A DNA stretch of 64,000 bases from Rhodobacter ferrooxidans (GTDB lineage Bacteria; Pseudomonadota; Alphaproteobacteria; Rhodobacterales; Rhodobacteraceae): contig NZ_ACYY01000015.1 of the NCBI RefSeq assembly GCF_000176015.1, positions 33,592 through 97,591 of the forward strand, in the 5' to 3' direction. Position numbers and translations under genes: made by a program. The notes below the pieces were generated by a model. The model saw only the letters and a list, made by a program, of their open reading frames with translations, was not told the origin of the DNA and ran no database searches. This document shows, one piece after another, positions 47,725-58,631 of this stretch; the stretch's first letter is position 1, and every line of letters starts with the position of its first letter.

Positions 47725-49059
47725 TCAGATCTCGTCCAGCGCCTCGATGGCCTTGGTCAGCTCTTCCTTGGTCACGGTCTTGTCGGTCACCACGGCGCCC
47801 GCCACGATGAAATCGACCACCTTGTCCTCGAAGATCGGCGCGCGCAACTGCTGCTGCATCTGCGGGTTCTTCTGCACGAATTCGAAGAACTGCCGCTCTT
47901 GCCCCGGATACTGCCGGGCCTGCGCCAGAACGGCCTGGGTCATCTCGGCATCGGTCACCGTCACTTCGGCCTTGCGACCGATTTCCGCCAGCAGCAGCCC
48001 CAGACGCACCCGGCGCACCGCCAGAGCCTTGTGCTCGTCGTTCGGTTCGGTGGCGCCGTGGTTGTGGTCGTGCACGTCGGGGTGTTCCTCGTGCCACAGC
48101 TGATGCGCGATTTGTGCGGCTTCGGCATCGACCAGCGAGGCCGGCAGGTCGAACGACACCAGCGCGTCCAGCTGGTCCAGCAGGCTGCGCTTCATGATGG
48201 CGCGGGCAGCACCCTTGTATTCCGCCTCCAGCCGCTCGCCGATCTGACCCTTCAGCGCGGCCAGATCCTCGGCGCCGTATTTCTTGGCCAGTTCGTCGTC
48301 GATCTCGGCCGGCTTGGCAGCCTTCACGGCCTTCACGGTGCAGGCAAACACCGCGTCCTTGCCGGCCAGATGCGCCGCACCGTATTCCTTCGGGAAGGTG
48401 ACCTTCACCGAAACCTCGTCGCCCGCCTTGGCGCCGGTGAGTTGTTCCTCGAAACCCGGAATGAACGAGCCAGAGCCCAGCACCAGCGGATAATCCTCGG
48501 CGGTGCCGCCTTCAAAGGCCACGCCATCGACCGAGCCTGCGAAGTCGATCACCACCTGATCGCCGTCCTTGGCCTTGGAACCCTTCTTCTTGTCTTCGAA
48601 ATTCTGCGCGCTCGCGGCCAGGTTTTTCAAAGCTTCGTCAATGGCTTCCGCCTCGGCCTTCACGTTCAGCCGGTCCAGCGTGATCTTGGAGCTGTCCACA
48701 TCCGGAATCGCCGGCAGCGCCTCGTAGGACACTTCGACCACGACATCCTTGCCCTGCTGCCATTCGTCGCCGCCGACCATCTTGATCTCGGGCTGAAGCG
48801 CCGGGCGGTCGCCGGTGGCCTCGAAATGCGCCTTCATGGCGCTGTCGATGGCGTCCTGCATGGCATCGCCCATCATCCGCGCGCCGTATTGCTTGCGCAG
48901 CATGGCCATCGGCACCTTGCCCTTGCGGAAGCCCTTCATCTCGATCTCGGGCTGCGCCTCGATCAGTTTTTCCTGGACCTTTGCGTCCAGTTCGGCGGCC
49001 GTCACCGTGATGGTGTAGCCGCGCTTCAGGCCTTCGTTCAGGGTCGGGGTGACCGTCAT
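47725..49059 (-). CDS. tig: Trigger factor, ribosome-associated chaperone
   Basis: Peptidyl-prolyl isomerase and chaperone at the ribosome exit tunnel. The 444 aa start at [19 protein letters not shown]. The ribosome-binding loop is [12 protein letters not shown] (about 43-54). The FKBP domain (about 160-245) has [18 protein letters not shown], and the C-terminal chaperone arms follow. A frame extending upstream reads through the tRNA gene and is rejected. It lies 23 bases downstream of tRNA-Leu. Confidence 0.96.
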   Translation of the reverse strand: MTVTPTLNEGLKRGYTITVTAAELDAKVQEKLIEAQPEIEMKGFRKGKVPMAMLRKQYGARMMGDAMQDAIDSAMKAHFEATGDRPALQPEIKMVGGDEWQQGKDVVVEVSYEALPAIPDVDSSKITLDRLNVKAEAEAIDEALKNLAASAQNFEDKKKGSKAKDGDQVVIDFAGSVDGVAFEGGTAEDYPLVLGSGSFIPGFEEQLTGAKAGDEVSVKVTFPKEYGAAHLAGKDAVFACTVKAVKAAKPAEIDDELAKKYGAEDLAALKGQIGERLEAEYKGAARAIMKRSLLDQLDALVSFDLPASLVDAEAAQIAHQLWHEEHPDVHDHNHGATEPNDEHKALAVRRVRLGLLLAEIGRKAEVTVTDAEMTQAVLAQARQYPGQERQFFEFVQKNPQMQQQLRAPIFEDKVVDFIVAGAVVTDKTVTKEELTKAIEALDEI

Positions 49060-49082
49060 GTTTTCGTCCTTCACTGTTCCTC

Positions 49083-49167
49083 TGGTGCGGGTGGAGGGAC
49101 TTGAACCCCCACGCCTCGCGGCGCCAGAACCTAAATCTGGTGCGTCTGCCAATTTCGCCACACCCGC
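49083..49167 (-). tRNA. tRNA-Leu, anticodon UAG
   Basis: The minus strand folds as a class II tRNA: acceptor GCGGGTG / CACCCGC, anticodon stem CCAGA/TCTGG with loop TTTAGGT (anticodon TAG), variable arm GGCGCCGCGAGGCGT and T-arm GGGGGTTCAAGTCCCTCC. Discriminator A and an encoded CCA end are present. The 85 bases fit tRNA-Leu. It probably shares a transcript with tig. Confidence 0.95.
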
Positions 49168-49357
49168 AAACTGTTCAAGACGACCCCGTCGATCCGGCCC
49201 TTGCCGCCCGACTGTGCCGCCTTGAAAATCCGCGCCCTTCTAACAAAGCCCCGCGCCGGATGCGAGCGAAAAAAGCGGCGCGAAAAAGGCTCGCCGTTAA
49301 CGTAATCTTGCCATAATGTGGGTCAAAAAAACGAGGCAGCAAAGAGCGAGTATCCAG

Positions 49358-49861
49358 ATGTCGAATTCGACCCTGGGACGCACGGCGGGCGAAGCCTGCA
49401 ACATGCGTCCGATCCCGGACCTTCCCGGCCCGGAGCTTCCCGGCCTGAGCGCAGGCACCAAGGTGCTGACGCTGGCGGGGGTGCTGCCAGTGGAATACCT
49501 TTGCCCCGGCGACCGCATTGTCACCCGCGATGGTGCGCGCACCCTGCGCGATGTGCATGTGCGCGTGGTGCAGGACGCCCGGATGATCTGCATCTCGGCC
49601 TCGGCGCTGGGGATCGAGCAACCGGAAGACGATGTGTTGATCACCCCCGACCAGCCGATCCTGATCCGCGACTGGCGTGCCCGCGCGCTGAAGGGGGCCG
49701 ATCAAGCCCTGGTGCGCGCCGAAAATCTGGTGGATGGCGAATACATCTACACCACCACCCTGCGCGAACAGCGGCTGTTCGTGCTGGAGTTCGATACGGC
49801 GGCGGTGATCTACGCGGGCGGTCTGGAACTGGCCTGCACCCCGGCATTGGCCGAAGTCTGA
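49358..49861 (+). CDS. Hint-domain protein lacking the processing nucleophile
   Basis: The 167 aa start at MSNSTLGRTAGEACNM. Residues about 35-150 match a Hint (Hedgehog/intein) fold: LSAGTKVLTLAGVLPVEYL, LCPGDRIVTRDGARTLRDV, and DDVLITPDQPILIRDW with the block-like PxQP/I in place of xxHP. The family pattern C-F-x-x-G-T is G-L-S-A-G-T here, so the first-residue Cys needed for self-cleavage is absent. Such short Hint proteins are common in Rhodobacteraceae and their role is unknown. An earlier ATG at 49316 is possible but lacks an RBS. Confidence 0.75.
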   Translation: MSNSTLGRTAGEACNMRPIPDLPGPELPGLSAGTKVLTLAGVLPVEYLCPGDRIVTRDGARTLRDVHVRVVQDARMICISASALGIEQPEDDVLITPDQPILIRDWRARALKGADQALVRAENLVDGEYIYTTTLREQRLFVLEFDTAAVIYAGGLELACTPALAEV

Positions 49862-50194
49862 CACATCCTGCCGCTGGTCGAACGCGACACGGCCCGCAGC
49901 GGCACCTGCCGTGGCAGCACGCCTGCCACGCCCCCTTCTGAAGCATCGCCACCGCCCGCAATCCATCACGACGCACCTTGAGGTTGTGGCGTCTTGTTGC
50001 TGATATGTACGCGGGCGAATTGTGCATGCCTTCCGGGGCTGGAAAAATTGCGACGATTGTGTAAAAGCATAGAATAAGCAGCCGTGGTTTTCGGGCCGGT
50101 GTGATTTTTTTCGATGATCTGGCGCCGCTGCGGCAGCAGATCGAGTGTGACGCCATGCGACACCGATGTGTCGCAGCGTCAGAAAGACAGTTGG
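49862..50194. other. 333-base intergenic region
   Basis: It contains the terminator-like hairpin GTGGCAG-CACGC-CTGCCAC (49911-49929) after the Hint gene and a possible promoter TTGCGA (50048-50053) N16 TAGAAT (50070-50075) for the dehydratase gene. No gene is seen. Confidence 0.5.
49911..49929 (+). terminator. Hairpin after the Hint-domain gene
   Basis: Perfect 7-bp stem GTGGCAG / CTGCCAC with loop CACGC, 49 bases beyond the stop codon. Weak following T content. Confidence 0.5.
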
Positions 50195-52141
50195 ATGGCT
50201 TTGGGTATCCTTGATCACCTCTTCCACATGAGCCGCCCGCGCAAACGCCTGGTCCAGGTCTCGGCGGACGTTTTCCTTCTTACCATGAGCTTCTTTCTTG
50301 CCATGCTGCTGCGGCTGGAAACCTACGGGTTTCTGCGCGCGCCGGAGGTGTGGCTGTTGCTGGCGCTGGTGCTGGTGCCATCCATTCTGCTGTTCATTGT
50401 GCTTGGGTTCTACCGGGCGGTGATCCGCTATATCGGGTTTCAGGCACTGCGCATCGTGGCGGCCGGGGTGCTGGCTTCAGCAGTGCTGCTTTTCGTGATG
50501 GCACAGTTCATCGGCTATCCCATCTCCCGCTCGGTGCCGGTGATCTATGCAGCATTGGCCTTCCTGTCGGTCGGCGGCGTGCGCTTTGTGATGCGCGCGC
50601 TGAACGCCCGCAGCGAGATGGTCAGCAAGAAGCCGGTGATCATCTATGGTGCCGGCCAATCAGGACGACAGTTGCTGGTGTCGCTCAAGCAGGGGCCGGA
50701 ATATGCGGCGGTGGCGTTGATCGACGACAACCCTGATGTGCAGGGTGGCGTGATCGAGGGGTGCCGGGTGTTCGGGCCGCAGGCCCTGCCGGGTCTGGTG
50801 AAGAAATACGATGTCCGCACCATGCTGCTGGCCATTCCCAGCGCCAGCCAGGCCGAACGCAAGCGCATCCTGGAACGGCTGGAGCCGTTGCCGGTGCATG
50901 TGCAGACCATCCCGGGCATCCGCGATATCGTCTCGGGGCAAGCCAAGATCAGCGAACTGCGCGAGGTGGCGATCGAAGACCTGCTGGGGCGCGACCCGGT
51001 GCCGGTGCGCCCTGAACTGCTGGGGGCCAATATCCGCGGCAAGGTGGTGATGATCACCGGCGCCGGCGGCTCGATCGGGTCGGAGCTGTGCCGCCAGATC
51101 ATCCGGGTCGGTCCGCGCTGCGTGGTGCTGTTCGAGCTTTCGGAATTCGCGCTTTACGCCATCGACCAGGAGTTGCGGCAGATCGCCAAGGACGAAAAGC
51201 TGGACCTGCGGATCATGCCGGTGCTGGGGTCGGTGCAGGATCAGGCCGCGGTGTGCGCAGTGCTGACCGCGTTCGGCGTCCAGACGGTCTATCATGCGGC
51301 GGCCTACAAACACGTGCCGATGGTGGAATTCAACGTGCTGGAAGGCATCCGCAACAACGTGTTCGGGTCCTTGACGATGGCGCAGGCCGCGGTGGCCGCC
51401 GGGGTGGAAAGCTTTCTTCTGGTCTCGACCGACAAGGCGGTGCGGCCGACCAACGTGATGGGGGCAACCAAGCGGCTGGCCGAACTGGTCTGTCAGGCCC
51501 TGGCCCGCCAGCAGACCCACACCCGGTTCTGCATGGTGCGCTTTGGCAATGTTCTGGGCTCTTCCGGCTCGGTCATTCCGCTGTTTCACAGCCAGATCAG
51601 CAAGGGCGGTCCGATCACTGTCACCCACCCCGAGATCACCCGCTTTTTCATGACCATCCCCGAAGCCGCGCAACTGGTGCTGCAAGCCGGGGCGATGGCA
51701 CAGGGCGGCGATGTCTTCGTGCTGGACATGGGCCAGCCGGTGCGCATTGTCGATCTGGCCAAACGCATGGCCCGGCTCAGCGGCCTGACACCGGTGCTGG
51801 CAGAGGATGGCGCGGGCGACACTGCCGCCGGGACCATCCGCATCACCTTCACCAAGTTGCGCGAAGGCGAGAAACTTTATGAGGAGCTGCTGATCGGCAC
51901 GGATGCGCGGCCAACGGCGCATCCCCGGATCATGACCGCCACCGAAATCGCCATGGACTGGGACAATCTGGCGCCGGTGCTGGAGCAGTTGCGTGCCGCC
52001 TGCGACAGCCGGTCGGTTGCGGCGGTGCGCCAGATTCTGCTGCACACGCCGATCGACTATACCCCGAGCGAAGGCCTGAACGATCTGGTCTGGAACGAGG
52101 CGCATCTGGCCGATGCGCTGACGGATATCGCCGCACAGTAA
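50195..52141 (+). CDS. Nucleoside-diphosphate-sugar 4,6-dehydratase, membrane-bound (CapD/WbpM/FlaA1 type)
   Basis: Makes a UDP-4-keto-6-deoxy sugar for surface polysaccharide or O-antigen. The 648 aa start at MALGILDHLFHMSRPRKR. Four N-terminal membrane spans (about 25-135), a CoA-binding-like Rossmann segment (VIIYGAGQSGRQLLVSLKQ, about 150-168) and the SDR dehydratase domain with VVMITGAGGSIGSELCRQII (about 284-303). The catalytic site reads SVDKAVRP-like: LVSTDKAVRPTNVMGATK, with Lys instead of Tyr-xxx-Lys as in this subfamily. Confidence 0.93.
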   Translation: MALGILDHLFHMSRPRKRLVQVSADVFLLTMSFFLAMLLRLETYGFLRAPEVWLLLALVLVPSILLFIVLGFYRAVIRYIGFQALRIVAAGVLASAVLLFVMAQFIGYPISRSVPVIYAALAFLSVGGVRFVMRALNARSEMVSKKPVIIYGAGQSGRQLLVSLKQGPEYAAVALIDDNPDVQGGVIEGCRVFGPQALPGLVKKYDVRTMLLAIPSASQAERKRILERLEPLPVHVQTIPGIRDIVSGQAKISELREVAIEDLLGRDPVPVRPELLGANIRGKVVMITGAGGSIGSELCRQIIRVGPRCVVLFELSEFALYAIDQELRQIAKDEKLDLRIMPVLGSVQDQAAVCAVLTAFGVQTVYHAAAYKHVPMVEFNVLEGIRNNVFGSLTMAQAAVAAGVESFLLVSTDKAVRPTNVMGATKRLAELVCQALARQQTHTRFCMVRFGNVLGSSGSVIPLFHSQISKGGPITVTHPEITRFFMTIPEAAQLVLQAGAMAQGGDVFVLDMGQPVRIVDLAKRMARLSGLTPVLAEDGAGDTAAGTIRITFTKLREGEKLYEELLIGTDARPTAHPRIMTATEIAMDWDNLAPVLEQLRAACDSRSVAAVRQILLHTPIDYTPSEGLNDLVWNEAHLADALTDIAAQ

Positions 52142-52200
52142 GCCGATGCCGCAGCCCGAAGGCGGCCAGCGCGGCGCGCCAGGCGAACGGATTCAGGCCG

Positions 52201-53472
52201 TCAGCCGCTTGGCGGCAGGATCAGGATCGCGCGGAAATCGTTGACATTTGTCAGGGTCGGCCCGGTCACGACCTGCTGGCGGATCGCGGCAAAGAAGCTG
52301 TGGGAATCGTTGTCCGCAAGGCTGGCCGCGGGCGAAAGCCCGGCCTGCCGCGCCAGATCAAGCGTCGCAGGCTCGATCCAGGCACCGGCGACTTCGGCGG
52401 CACCGTCGATGCCATCGGTATCGCAGGCCAGCGCATGAACGCCCGCAGCCCCCTTCAGCGCAATCGCCAGCGCCAGACAGAATTCGGCATTGGGGCCGCC
52501 AATGCCGCTGCCGCGCCGCGTTACCGTCAACTCGCCGCCCGACAGCAGCAGCACCGGCGCAGCCCCGGGCCGCAGCGCCGCTTGCAGCCGCAACGCCTGT
52601 GCCGCCTGCCCGGCCGCCACTTCGCGCGCCTCGCCCTCCAGCGCGTCGCCCAGCAGCCGCACCTCGCAGCCCGCTTCCCGCGCCAGCGTGGCGGCGGCGG
52701 CCAGCGACTGCGCCGGGGCGGCACAGATGACGTTTTCCACCCGGTCCAGCCGCACATCCTGCGGCGCAACCACCGTCGAGCCAAGCGCCAGCGCCGCGCG
52801 CACCGTCGCGGGCACCGGCACCTGCCAGCGCTCCAGCACGGCCAGCGCATCGGCGGGGCGCGATGCCTCGCCCACCGTCGGCCCGGATCCGATGAAGGCC
52901 GGGTCATCCCCCGGCACATCCGAGATCAGCAGCGCCAGCATCCGCGCAGGCCAGGCCGCCGCCGCCAGTTGCCCGCCTTTGACCCGGCTGAGGTGCTTGC
53001 GCACCGTGTTCATCGCGGCAATCGGCGCGCCAGAGGCCAGCAAGCCTGCGTTCACCGCCTGCTTGTCGGCCAGCGTCACCCCCGCAGCCGGGGCCACCAG
53101 CAAGGCCGAGGCGCCGCCCGAGATCAGCGCCAGCACGAAGTCCTCGGCCGTCAGACCCTGCACCAGGTCCAGCAGCCGCGCCGTGGCAGCAGCCCCCGCG
53201 GCATCCGGCACCGGATGCGCCGCGCAGGCAATTTCGATGCCCTTGCAGGGCCGCGCATGGCCATAGCGGGTGATCACCAGCCCGTCGCAGGGGCCCCAGG
53301 CCGCCTCGACCGCTTCGGCCATCCGCGCGCTGGCCTTGCCCGCCCCCACCACCACCACCCGACCTGCGGGGCGTGGCGGCAGGTGCTGCGCCAGGCTGCG
53401 CATCGGGTCGGCCACCGCCACCGCGCGATCAAACAGCGCGCGCAGAAACTTTGCCGGCGGGGCGGGGATCAT
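52201..53472 (-). CDS. Glycerate 2-kinase (GckA/MOFRL family)
   Basis: Phosphorylates D-glycerate to 2-phosphoglycerate, feeding enolase. The 423 aa are typical. N-terminal DUF4147 domain with VVVVGAGKASARMAEAVE (about 39-56), LISGGASALLVAP and NTVRKHLSRVKGGQLA. C-terminal MOFRL domain with LLSGGELTV and ALACDTDGIDG. It stands alone between the dehydratase (convergent, 59 bases away) and nrdJ, which lies downstream-side on the same strand. Confidence 0.9.
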   Translation of the reverse strand: MIPAPPAKFLRALFDRAVAVADPMRSLAQHLPPRPAGRVVVVGAGKASARMAEAVEAAWGPCDGLVITRYGHARPCKGIEIACAAHPVPDAAGAAATARLLDLVQGLTAEDFVLALISGGASALLVAPAAGVTLADKQAVNAGLLASGAPIAAMNTVRKHLSRVKGGQLAAAAWPARMLALLISDVPGDDPAFIGSGPTVGEASRPADALAVLERWQVPVPATVRAALALGSTVVAPQDVRLDRVENVICAAPAQSLAAAATLAREAGCEVRLLGDALEGEAREVAAGQAAQALRLQAALRPGAAPVLLLSGGELTVTRRGSGIGGPNAEFCLALAIALKGAAGVHALACDTDGIDGAAEVAGAWIEPATLDLARQAGLSPAASLADNDSHSFFAAIRQQVVTGPTLTNVNDFRAILILPPSG

Positions 53473-53549
53473 GGCTTTGCCCTTCGGATTGGGGCCGGGG
53501 CAGCCGCCGCGGGCGGCCCGATCAGGGGCGGCCCGCGGCGCGACCGGTC

Positions 53550-56500
53550 TCAGCTACAGCCGCTGGTGCCGCCGCAGGTGTTGCACTTCATGCAGGTGCC
53601 GTTCCTGACCAGCGTGTAGTTGCCACATTCGCCGCAGGCTTCGCCCTCGTAGCCCTGCATCCGCGCCTTCAGACGGGCGTCGATGGTGACGGTGCCGCTC
53701 GACAGCGCCGTGGCGCCCCGCGCGCCGACCTCGGGGATCAGCATGTTCAGCGCCGCCACCGTATCCATGCCGGCCGCCTGCGCCATGCCGCCTTGCAGCA
53801 CCACCAGTTCCTGCGGCAACCGCTTGCGCAGATAGCCGGTGGAGCTAATCTGCCGCAGCACCTCCAGCGACCGCGAGGCGGCGGTTTCGGTCACTTCCGC
53901 GATGTTGCGCTTGCCCTCGTCATTGCCGCCGCCCAGATCGTCGAAGCTGGCGCCCTGCGGTTTGACATGGGCCAGATCGGTGCGGTCCAGATAGCTGACC
54001 GCCAGTTCGCGGAAGATGTAATCCAGGATCGAGGTGGCGTTCTTGATGGTCTCGTTGCCCTGCACCATGCCCGCCGGTTCGAACTTGGTGAAGGTGAAAG
54101 CCTCGACAAACTCCTCCAGCGGCACGCCGTATTGCAGCCCCACCGACACCGCGATGGCAAAGTTGTTCATCATGGCGCGAAAGCCCGCACCTTCCTTGTG
54201 CATGTCGATGAAAATCTCGCCCAGGGTGCCGTCGCGGTATTCGCCGGTGCGCAGATAGACCTTGTGGCCGCCGACGATGGCCTTTTGCGTGTAGCCCTTG
54301 CGACGCTCGGGCAGTTTTTCGCGGTGGCTGCGGACGATTTCCTTGACGATCACCTTCTCGACGATCTTTTCGGCCAGAACCATCGCCTTTTCGTGGATGT
54401 TGCCGCTGGCCAGGATGTCGGCGGCCTCGTCGTCGTCTTCCACCAGCGCCGATGCGAGCGGCTGGCTGAGTTTGGAGCCGTCGCGATACAGAGCGTTGGC
54501 CTTGATGCCCAGCGACCACGACAGTTCATAAGCCGCCAGCGTCTCGCCGATACTGGCCGAATTGGCCATGTTGATGGTCTTGGAAATCGCACCCGAGATG
54601 AACGACTGCGCCGCCGCCATCATGTGAATGTGGGCTTCCACCGACAGATACCGCTTGCCGGTCTTGCCGCAGGGGTTGGCGCAATCGAACACGCTGTAGT
54701 GCGCGGGCTTCAGGAAGGGCGCGGCTTCCAGCGTCATGGTGCCGCAAACGTGGTCGTTGGCGGCGTCGATCTGCGCCTTGGTGAACCCGAGTTGGCGCAG
54801 CAGGTCGAAAGTCGGATCGGCCAGCTTTTCGGCAGGGATGCCGAGGGTTTTCTTGCAGAAATCCTCGCCCAGCGTCCATTGGTTGAACACGAAACGAATG
54901 TCGAAAGCGGAAGGCAGCGCCGCCTCGATCTTCTCCAGCTCGCGGGCGCCGAAACCGTGGCCGACCAGCGAGGTCGTGTTGATGCCGGGGCAATTGCCGA
55001 TGCTGCCGTGGCCGACCGCATGGGCGATGATCTCGGCAATCTGCGCCGAACCATACCCCAGCTTTTCCAGCGCCGCGGGCACCGACTGGTTGATGATCTT
55101 GAAATAGCCGCCACCGGCCAGCTTCTTGAACTTCACCAGCGCGAAGTCCGGCTCGATGCCGGTGGTGTCGCAATCCATCACCAGACCGATGGTGCCGGTC
55201 GGGGCAATCACCGTGGTCTGGGCGTTGCGGAAGCCGTGTTTCTCGCCCAGCACCAGCGCCTCGTCCCAGGCGGATTTCGCAAGGGTGACAAGGGTTTGGT
55301 CGGGACAATTCACCTGATCCAGCGGCACCGGGGCGACGTTCAGCGCCTCATAGCCCGAGGTCCGGCCATAAGCGGCGGTGCGGTGGTTGCGGATCACCCG
55401 CAGCATGTGGGCGCTGTTGCGCGCATAGCCCGCGAAAGCCCCCAACTCGCCCGCCATCTCGGCCGAGGTGGCATAGGCAACCCCGGTCATCAGCGCCGTC
55501 AGCGCGCCGCACATCGCCCGGCCTTCGGCAGAATCGTAGCCCAGCCCCATGTTCATCAAGAGGCCGCCGATGTTGGCATAGCCAAGGCCAAGGGTGCGGA
55601 AATCATAGGAAAGCTGCGCGATTTCCTTGGACGGGAACTGCGCCATCATCACCGAGATTTCCAGCGTCACCGTCCACAACCGGCAGGCGTGGATATAGCT
55701 TTCCGCATCGAACTGGCCGTTCGCAAAGAAGGTCAGCAGGTTCATCGACGCCAGATTGCAGGCGGTGTCGTCGAGGAACATGTATTCCGAACAGGGGTTC
55801 GATGCGCGAATGGCGCCATCTTCCGGGCAGGTGTGCCAGGCGTTGACGGTATCGTGGAACTGGATGCCGGGGTCGGCGCAGGCCCAGGCGGCGTGACCGA
55901 TCTGGTCCCACAACTCCTTGGCCTTGATGGTTTTCGACACCTTGCCGTCGGTGCGGCGGATCAGCGCCCAGTCGGCATCATCCTTCACCGCTTGCAGGAA
56001 GGCGTCGGTCACCCGCACCGAGTTGTTGGAGTTCTGGCCGGAGACCGAGATATAGGCTTCCGAATCCCAATCGGTGTCATAGGTCGGGAATTCGATGCTG
56101 GAAAAGCCTTGGCGGGCATATTGCAGCACCCGGTTGATGTAGGTTTCCGGGATCATCACCCGCTTGGCGCCACGGATCGCCGCTTTCAGCGCCTCGTTCT
56201 TCGCAGGATCAGTGGCGTCGGCAATGCTGCCGTCCCAGCCACCGATGGCGGTGAAAATCTCGTTCAGCTTCTGCTCGTGCATCTTGGAACCGGCCACCAG
56301 ACTGGCGACCTTCTGTTCCTCGATCACCTTCCAGTTGATGAAGGCCTCGACATCGGGGTGATCGACATCGCAGATCACCATCTTGGCGGCGCGCCGCGTG
56401 GTGCCACCCGACTTGATCGCCCCCGCCGCGCGGTCACCGATCTTCAAAAACCCCATCAGGCCCGAGGATTTGCCGCCGCCCGACAGCCGCTCGCCCTCGC

Positions 56501-57218
56501 CCCGCAGGCTGGAGAAGTTGGTGCCGGTGCCCGAGCCGTATTTGAAAAGCCGCGCTTCGCGCACCCACAGGTCCATGATGCCGCCATCGCCCACCAGATC
56601 GTCCTTGACCGACTGGATGAAGCAGGCATGCGGCTGCGGGTGTTCGTAGGCGCTGGCCGATTTGGTCAGCTCGCCCGATTTGTAATCGACATAATAGTGC
56701 CCCTGGCTTGGCCCGTCGATGCCGTAGGCCCAATGCAGCCCGGTGTTGAACCATTGCGGCGAGTTCGGCGCGGCCATCTGCCGGGCCAGCATGTAGCGCA
56801 TCTCGTCATAATAGGCGCGGGCGTCGGCTTCGGTGGTGAAATAGCCGCCCTTCCAGCCCCAGTAGCACCAGGCGCCGGCCATGCGGTCGAACACCTGCTT
56901 GGCGCTGGTTTCGCCAACAAACCGCTCGGCTTGCGGCAGTTTGGCCAAGGCCGCGTCATCGGGGACCGAGCGCCACAGGAATTCCGGCACGCCCTTTTCC
57001 TTGACCCGTTTGGCCACTGCCGGAACGCCCGCCTTGCGGAAATACTTCTGCGCCAGCACGTCCGAGGCGACCTGGCTCCAGCCCTGCGGCACCTCGACGG
57101 CCTCGTTGCGGAACACGATGGTGCCATCGGGATTGCGGATCTCGGACACCGTGGTGTTGAAATCCATCGCGCCATAGGCGCCGGTTTCGACCTTGGTAAA
57201 CTTGCGCTCGATCTTCAT
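53550..57218 (-). CDS. nrdJ: Vitamin B12-dependent ribonucleotide reductase (class II)
   Basis: Makes deoxynucleotides with adenosylcobalamin, independent of oxygen. The 1222 aa match the long proteobacterial form. Active-site residues lie in the N-x-C-x-E motif [20 protein letters not shown] (about 469-488). A C-terminal zinc/redox tail has CGECGNY and [14 protein letters not shown]. Start at [20 protein letters not shown] with ATG 57216-57218. It consumes the cofactor made by the cob cluster and is preceded by a likely NrdR box. Confidence 0.97.
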   Translation of the reverse strand: MKIERKFTKVETGAYGAMDFNTTVSEIRNPDGTIVFRNEAVEVPQGWSQVASDVLAQKYFRKAGVPAVAKRVKEKGVPEFLWRSVPDDAALAKLPQAERFVGETSAKQVFDRMAGAWCYWGWKGGYFTTEADARAYYDEMRYMLARQMAAPNSPQWFNTGLHWAYGIDGPSQGHYYVDYKSGELTKSASAYEHPQPHACFIQSVKDDLVGDGGIMDLWVREARLFKYGSGTGTNFSSLRGEGERLSGGGKSSGLMGFLKIGDRAAGAIKSGGTTRRAAKMVICDVDHPDVEAFINWKVIEEQKVASLVAGSKMHEQKLNEIFTAIGGWDGSIADATDPAKNEALKAAIRGAKRVMIPETYINRVLQYARQGFSSIEFPTYDTDWDSEAYISVSGQNSNNSVRVTDAFLQAVKDDADWALIRRTDGKVSKTIKAKELWDQIGHAAWACADPGIQFHDTVNAWHTCPEDGAIRASNPCSEYMFLDDTACNLASMNLLTFFANGQFDAESYIHACRLWTVTLEISVMMAQFPSKEIAQLSYDFRTLGLGYANIGGLLMNMGLGYDSAEGRAMCGALTALMTGVAYATSAEMAGELGAFAGYARNSAHMLRVIRNHRTAAYGRTSGYEALNVAPVPLDQVNCPDQTLVTLAKSAWDEALVLGEKHGFRNAQTTVIAPTGTIGLVMDCDTTGIEPDFALVKFKKLAGGGYFKIINQSVPAALEKLGYGSAQIAEIIAHAVGHGSIGNCPGINTTSLVGHGFGARELEKIEAALPSAFDIRFVFNQWTLGEDFCKKTLGIPAEKLADPTFDLLRQLGFTKAQIDAANDHVCGTMTLEAAPFLKPAHYSVFDCANPCGKTGKRYLSVEAHIHMMAAAQSFISGAISKTINMANSASIGETLAAYELSWSLGIKANALYRDGSKLSQPLASALVEDDDEAADILASGNIHEKAMVLAEKIVEKVIVKEIVRSHREKLPERRKGYTQKAIVGGHKVYLRTGEYRDGTLGEIFIDMHKEGAGFRAMMNNFAIAVSVGLQYGVPLEEFVEAFTFTKFEPAGMVQGNETIKNATSILDYIFRELAVSYLDRTDLAHVKPQGASFDDLGGGNDEGKRNIAEVTETAASRSLEVLRQISSTGYLRKRLPQELVVLQGGMAQAAGMDTVAALNMLIPEVGARGATALSSGTVTIDARLKARMQGYEGEACGECGNYTLVRNGTCMKCNTCGGTSGCS

Positions 57219-57746
57219 CTGCCCCGTCGTCCCTTTTGTAGCGGTAGGGCTTTTGCCCTGTCCGAACTGATTTCACTGTCGCACCCGTGCCGGGATTTCC
57301 GCACAAGCCCATTTGGCAGGAGCATCGCGGTTGCCCTGCCACCAGCACCTTCCACCGGTGCATCTGGACGGTTTGGTTGTCCCTCCCGGCAAACACCATA
57401 TCTAGTGGCTCGCCGCGTCACCGTTACAAACTGTCGTAATACTCGCGGCGTTTCAACGAATTTTTTACATTTGGTGGCGGATTTTTGGCTTGACCATCCC
57501 GGCGGATGCGCCGTCCGGCAACCGGCCGCGAGTCTGCTGCTCAACGCCCGCCTGTGGATTTCCGGGGGGACAACTTGGGGGGGGGAATCGGCGGATTATC
57601 GCCAATTTCCCAAGCAAGCGGCAGGGTTGCCGCCCGGCCTTCAGAACCGGTGTGAACTTCCAGAATCAGCCACAGGTTGTGGCTCGGCGCAGCAGCCCCA
57701 CAGCCGGTCGCGGCGACGACCTGCCACCCGCTGTGGCAGCGCCGCC
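57219..57746. other. 528-base region upstream of nrdJ
   Basis: Separates nrdJ from an EamA gene on the same strand. It holds the NrdR box at 57393-57408, an A/T-rich stretch at 57455-57490 and a small hairpin GCGGCA-GGGT-TGCCGC (57618-57633), perhaps the end of the EamA transcript. No credible gene. Confidence 0.5.
57393..57408 (-). promoter_or_regulatory. Candidate NrdR box of nrdJ
   Basis: ACACCATATCTAGTGG agrees with the NrdR consensus acaCwAtATaTwGtgt at 13 of 16 positions by eye. It lies 175 bases upstream of the nrdJ start codon. NrdR boxes usually occur in pairs. I do not see a clear second one. Confidence 0.6.
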
Positions 57747-58631
57747 TCAGCCGCGGCGATTGATCAGGATGATTCCCACCGCCACCAGCGACGCCGCCCC
57801 CAGCACGCCAAGGCTGATCGGCTCGTCCAGCAACAGCCAGCCCAGGCCAAGACCGAACACCGGCGTCAGAAACGAAAAGCTGGCGACGGTCGAGGCGGGA
57901 TAGACCGACAGCAGCCACAGCCAGAAGATGAAGCCGCCCGCCACCACCACCGCGGCCTGAAACAGCAACAACCACAGGTGCAAAAGATGCAGGTCGCGGA
58001 AAAGCGGCCCGAACAGCGGCGATGCCAGCAGCAGGATCGGGCCCGACACCACCACCATCCACAAAAGCTGCATCTCCGGCCCGACCCGCGTCATCGACGG
58101 CCTGCGCGCAATGAAGGCGGTGCCCGCCCAGCCCAGCGCGCCGCCCAGCGCGAACAGATCGCCCGCAAGGCTGCCATGCCCCTGCCCCGGCCCGCGATCC
58201 AGAATGGCCCAGGCGGTGCCGGCAAAGGCCAGCCCCAGCCCCAGCAGCCGCAGCTTGCTCAACCGCTCGCCCGGCAGACCGAAATGCGCCATCAGCGCCA
58301 GCCAGACCGGCATCGAATAGAAGATGATCGCAGCGCGGCTGACCGTGGTCAGATCGAGCGCCATGAACAGGCACAGAAACTCGGCCGCGAACACCACGCC
58401 GATGGCCAGCCCCGCCCGGGCCGTGCCGGGGGCGATCCGCACCGGCTTGTCCTTAAGCGCCATCCAGCCCAGCACGAACACCACCGCCAGCACCGAGCGC
58501 AGGCCCGCCAGGAACACCGGCTGCAACCCCACATTGGTGATCTTGATGATCACCTGGTTGAAGGCGAAAAACGCCGTGATCAGTAGCAGCCCGATGGCCC
58601 CGAAGCCGTCGAGCCTGTCCTTGCGCGCCAT
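57747..58631 (-). CDS. EamA-family (DMT) transporter
   Basis: Inner-membrane exporter-type protein with about ten spans and two EamA repeats. The 294 aa start at MARKDRLDGFGAIGLLLITA. Repeat 1 holds AFFAFNQVIIK and YSMPVWLALMAHFGLPGERLS. Repeat 2 ends FSFLTPVFGLGLGWLLLDEP. The substrate is unknown. The longer upstream frame overlaps the fur promoter region and is rejected. Divergent from fur. Confidence 0.88.
   Translation of the reverse strand: MARKDRLDGFGAIGLLLITAFFAFNQVIIKITNVGLQPVFLAGLRSVLAVVFVLGWMALKDKPVRIAPGTARAGLAIGVVFAAEFLCLFMALDLTTVSRAAIIFYSMPVWLALMAHFGLPGERLSKLRLLGLGLAFAGTAWAILDRGPGQGHGSLAGDLFALGGALGWAGTAFIARRPSMTRVGPEMQLLWMVVVSGPILLLASPLFGPLFRDLHLLHLWLLLFQAAVVVAGGFIFWLWLLSVYPASTVASFSFLTPVFGLGLGWLLLDEPISLGVLGAASLVAVGIILINRRG

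Noticed and set aside
49060..49161. N-terminal extension of trigger factor beginning [13 protein letters not shown]
   Set aside because: This is the translation of the tRNA-Leu gene; the real start is ATG 49057-49059.
53373..58586. Very long plus-strand open frame (over 1700 codons) antisense to nrdJ
   Set aside because: It mirrors the codon structure of nrdJ, has biased low-complexity His/Gln/Arg-rich composition, no RBS and no domain. Typical antisense shadow in GC-rich DNA.
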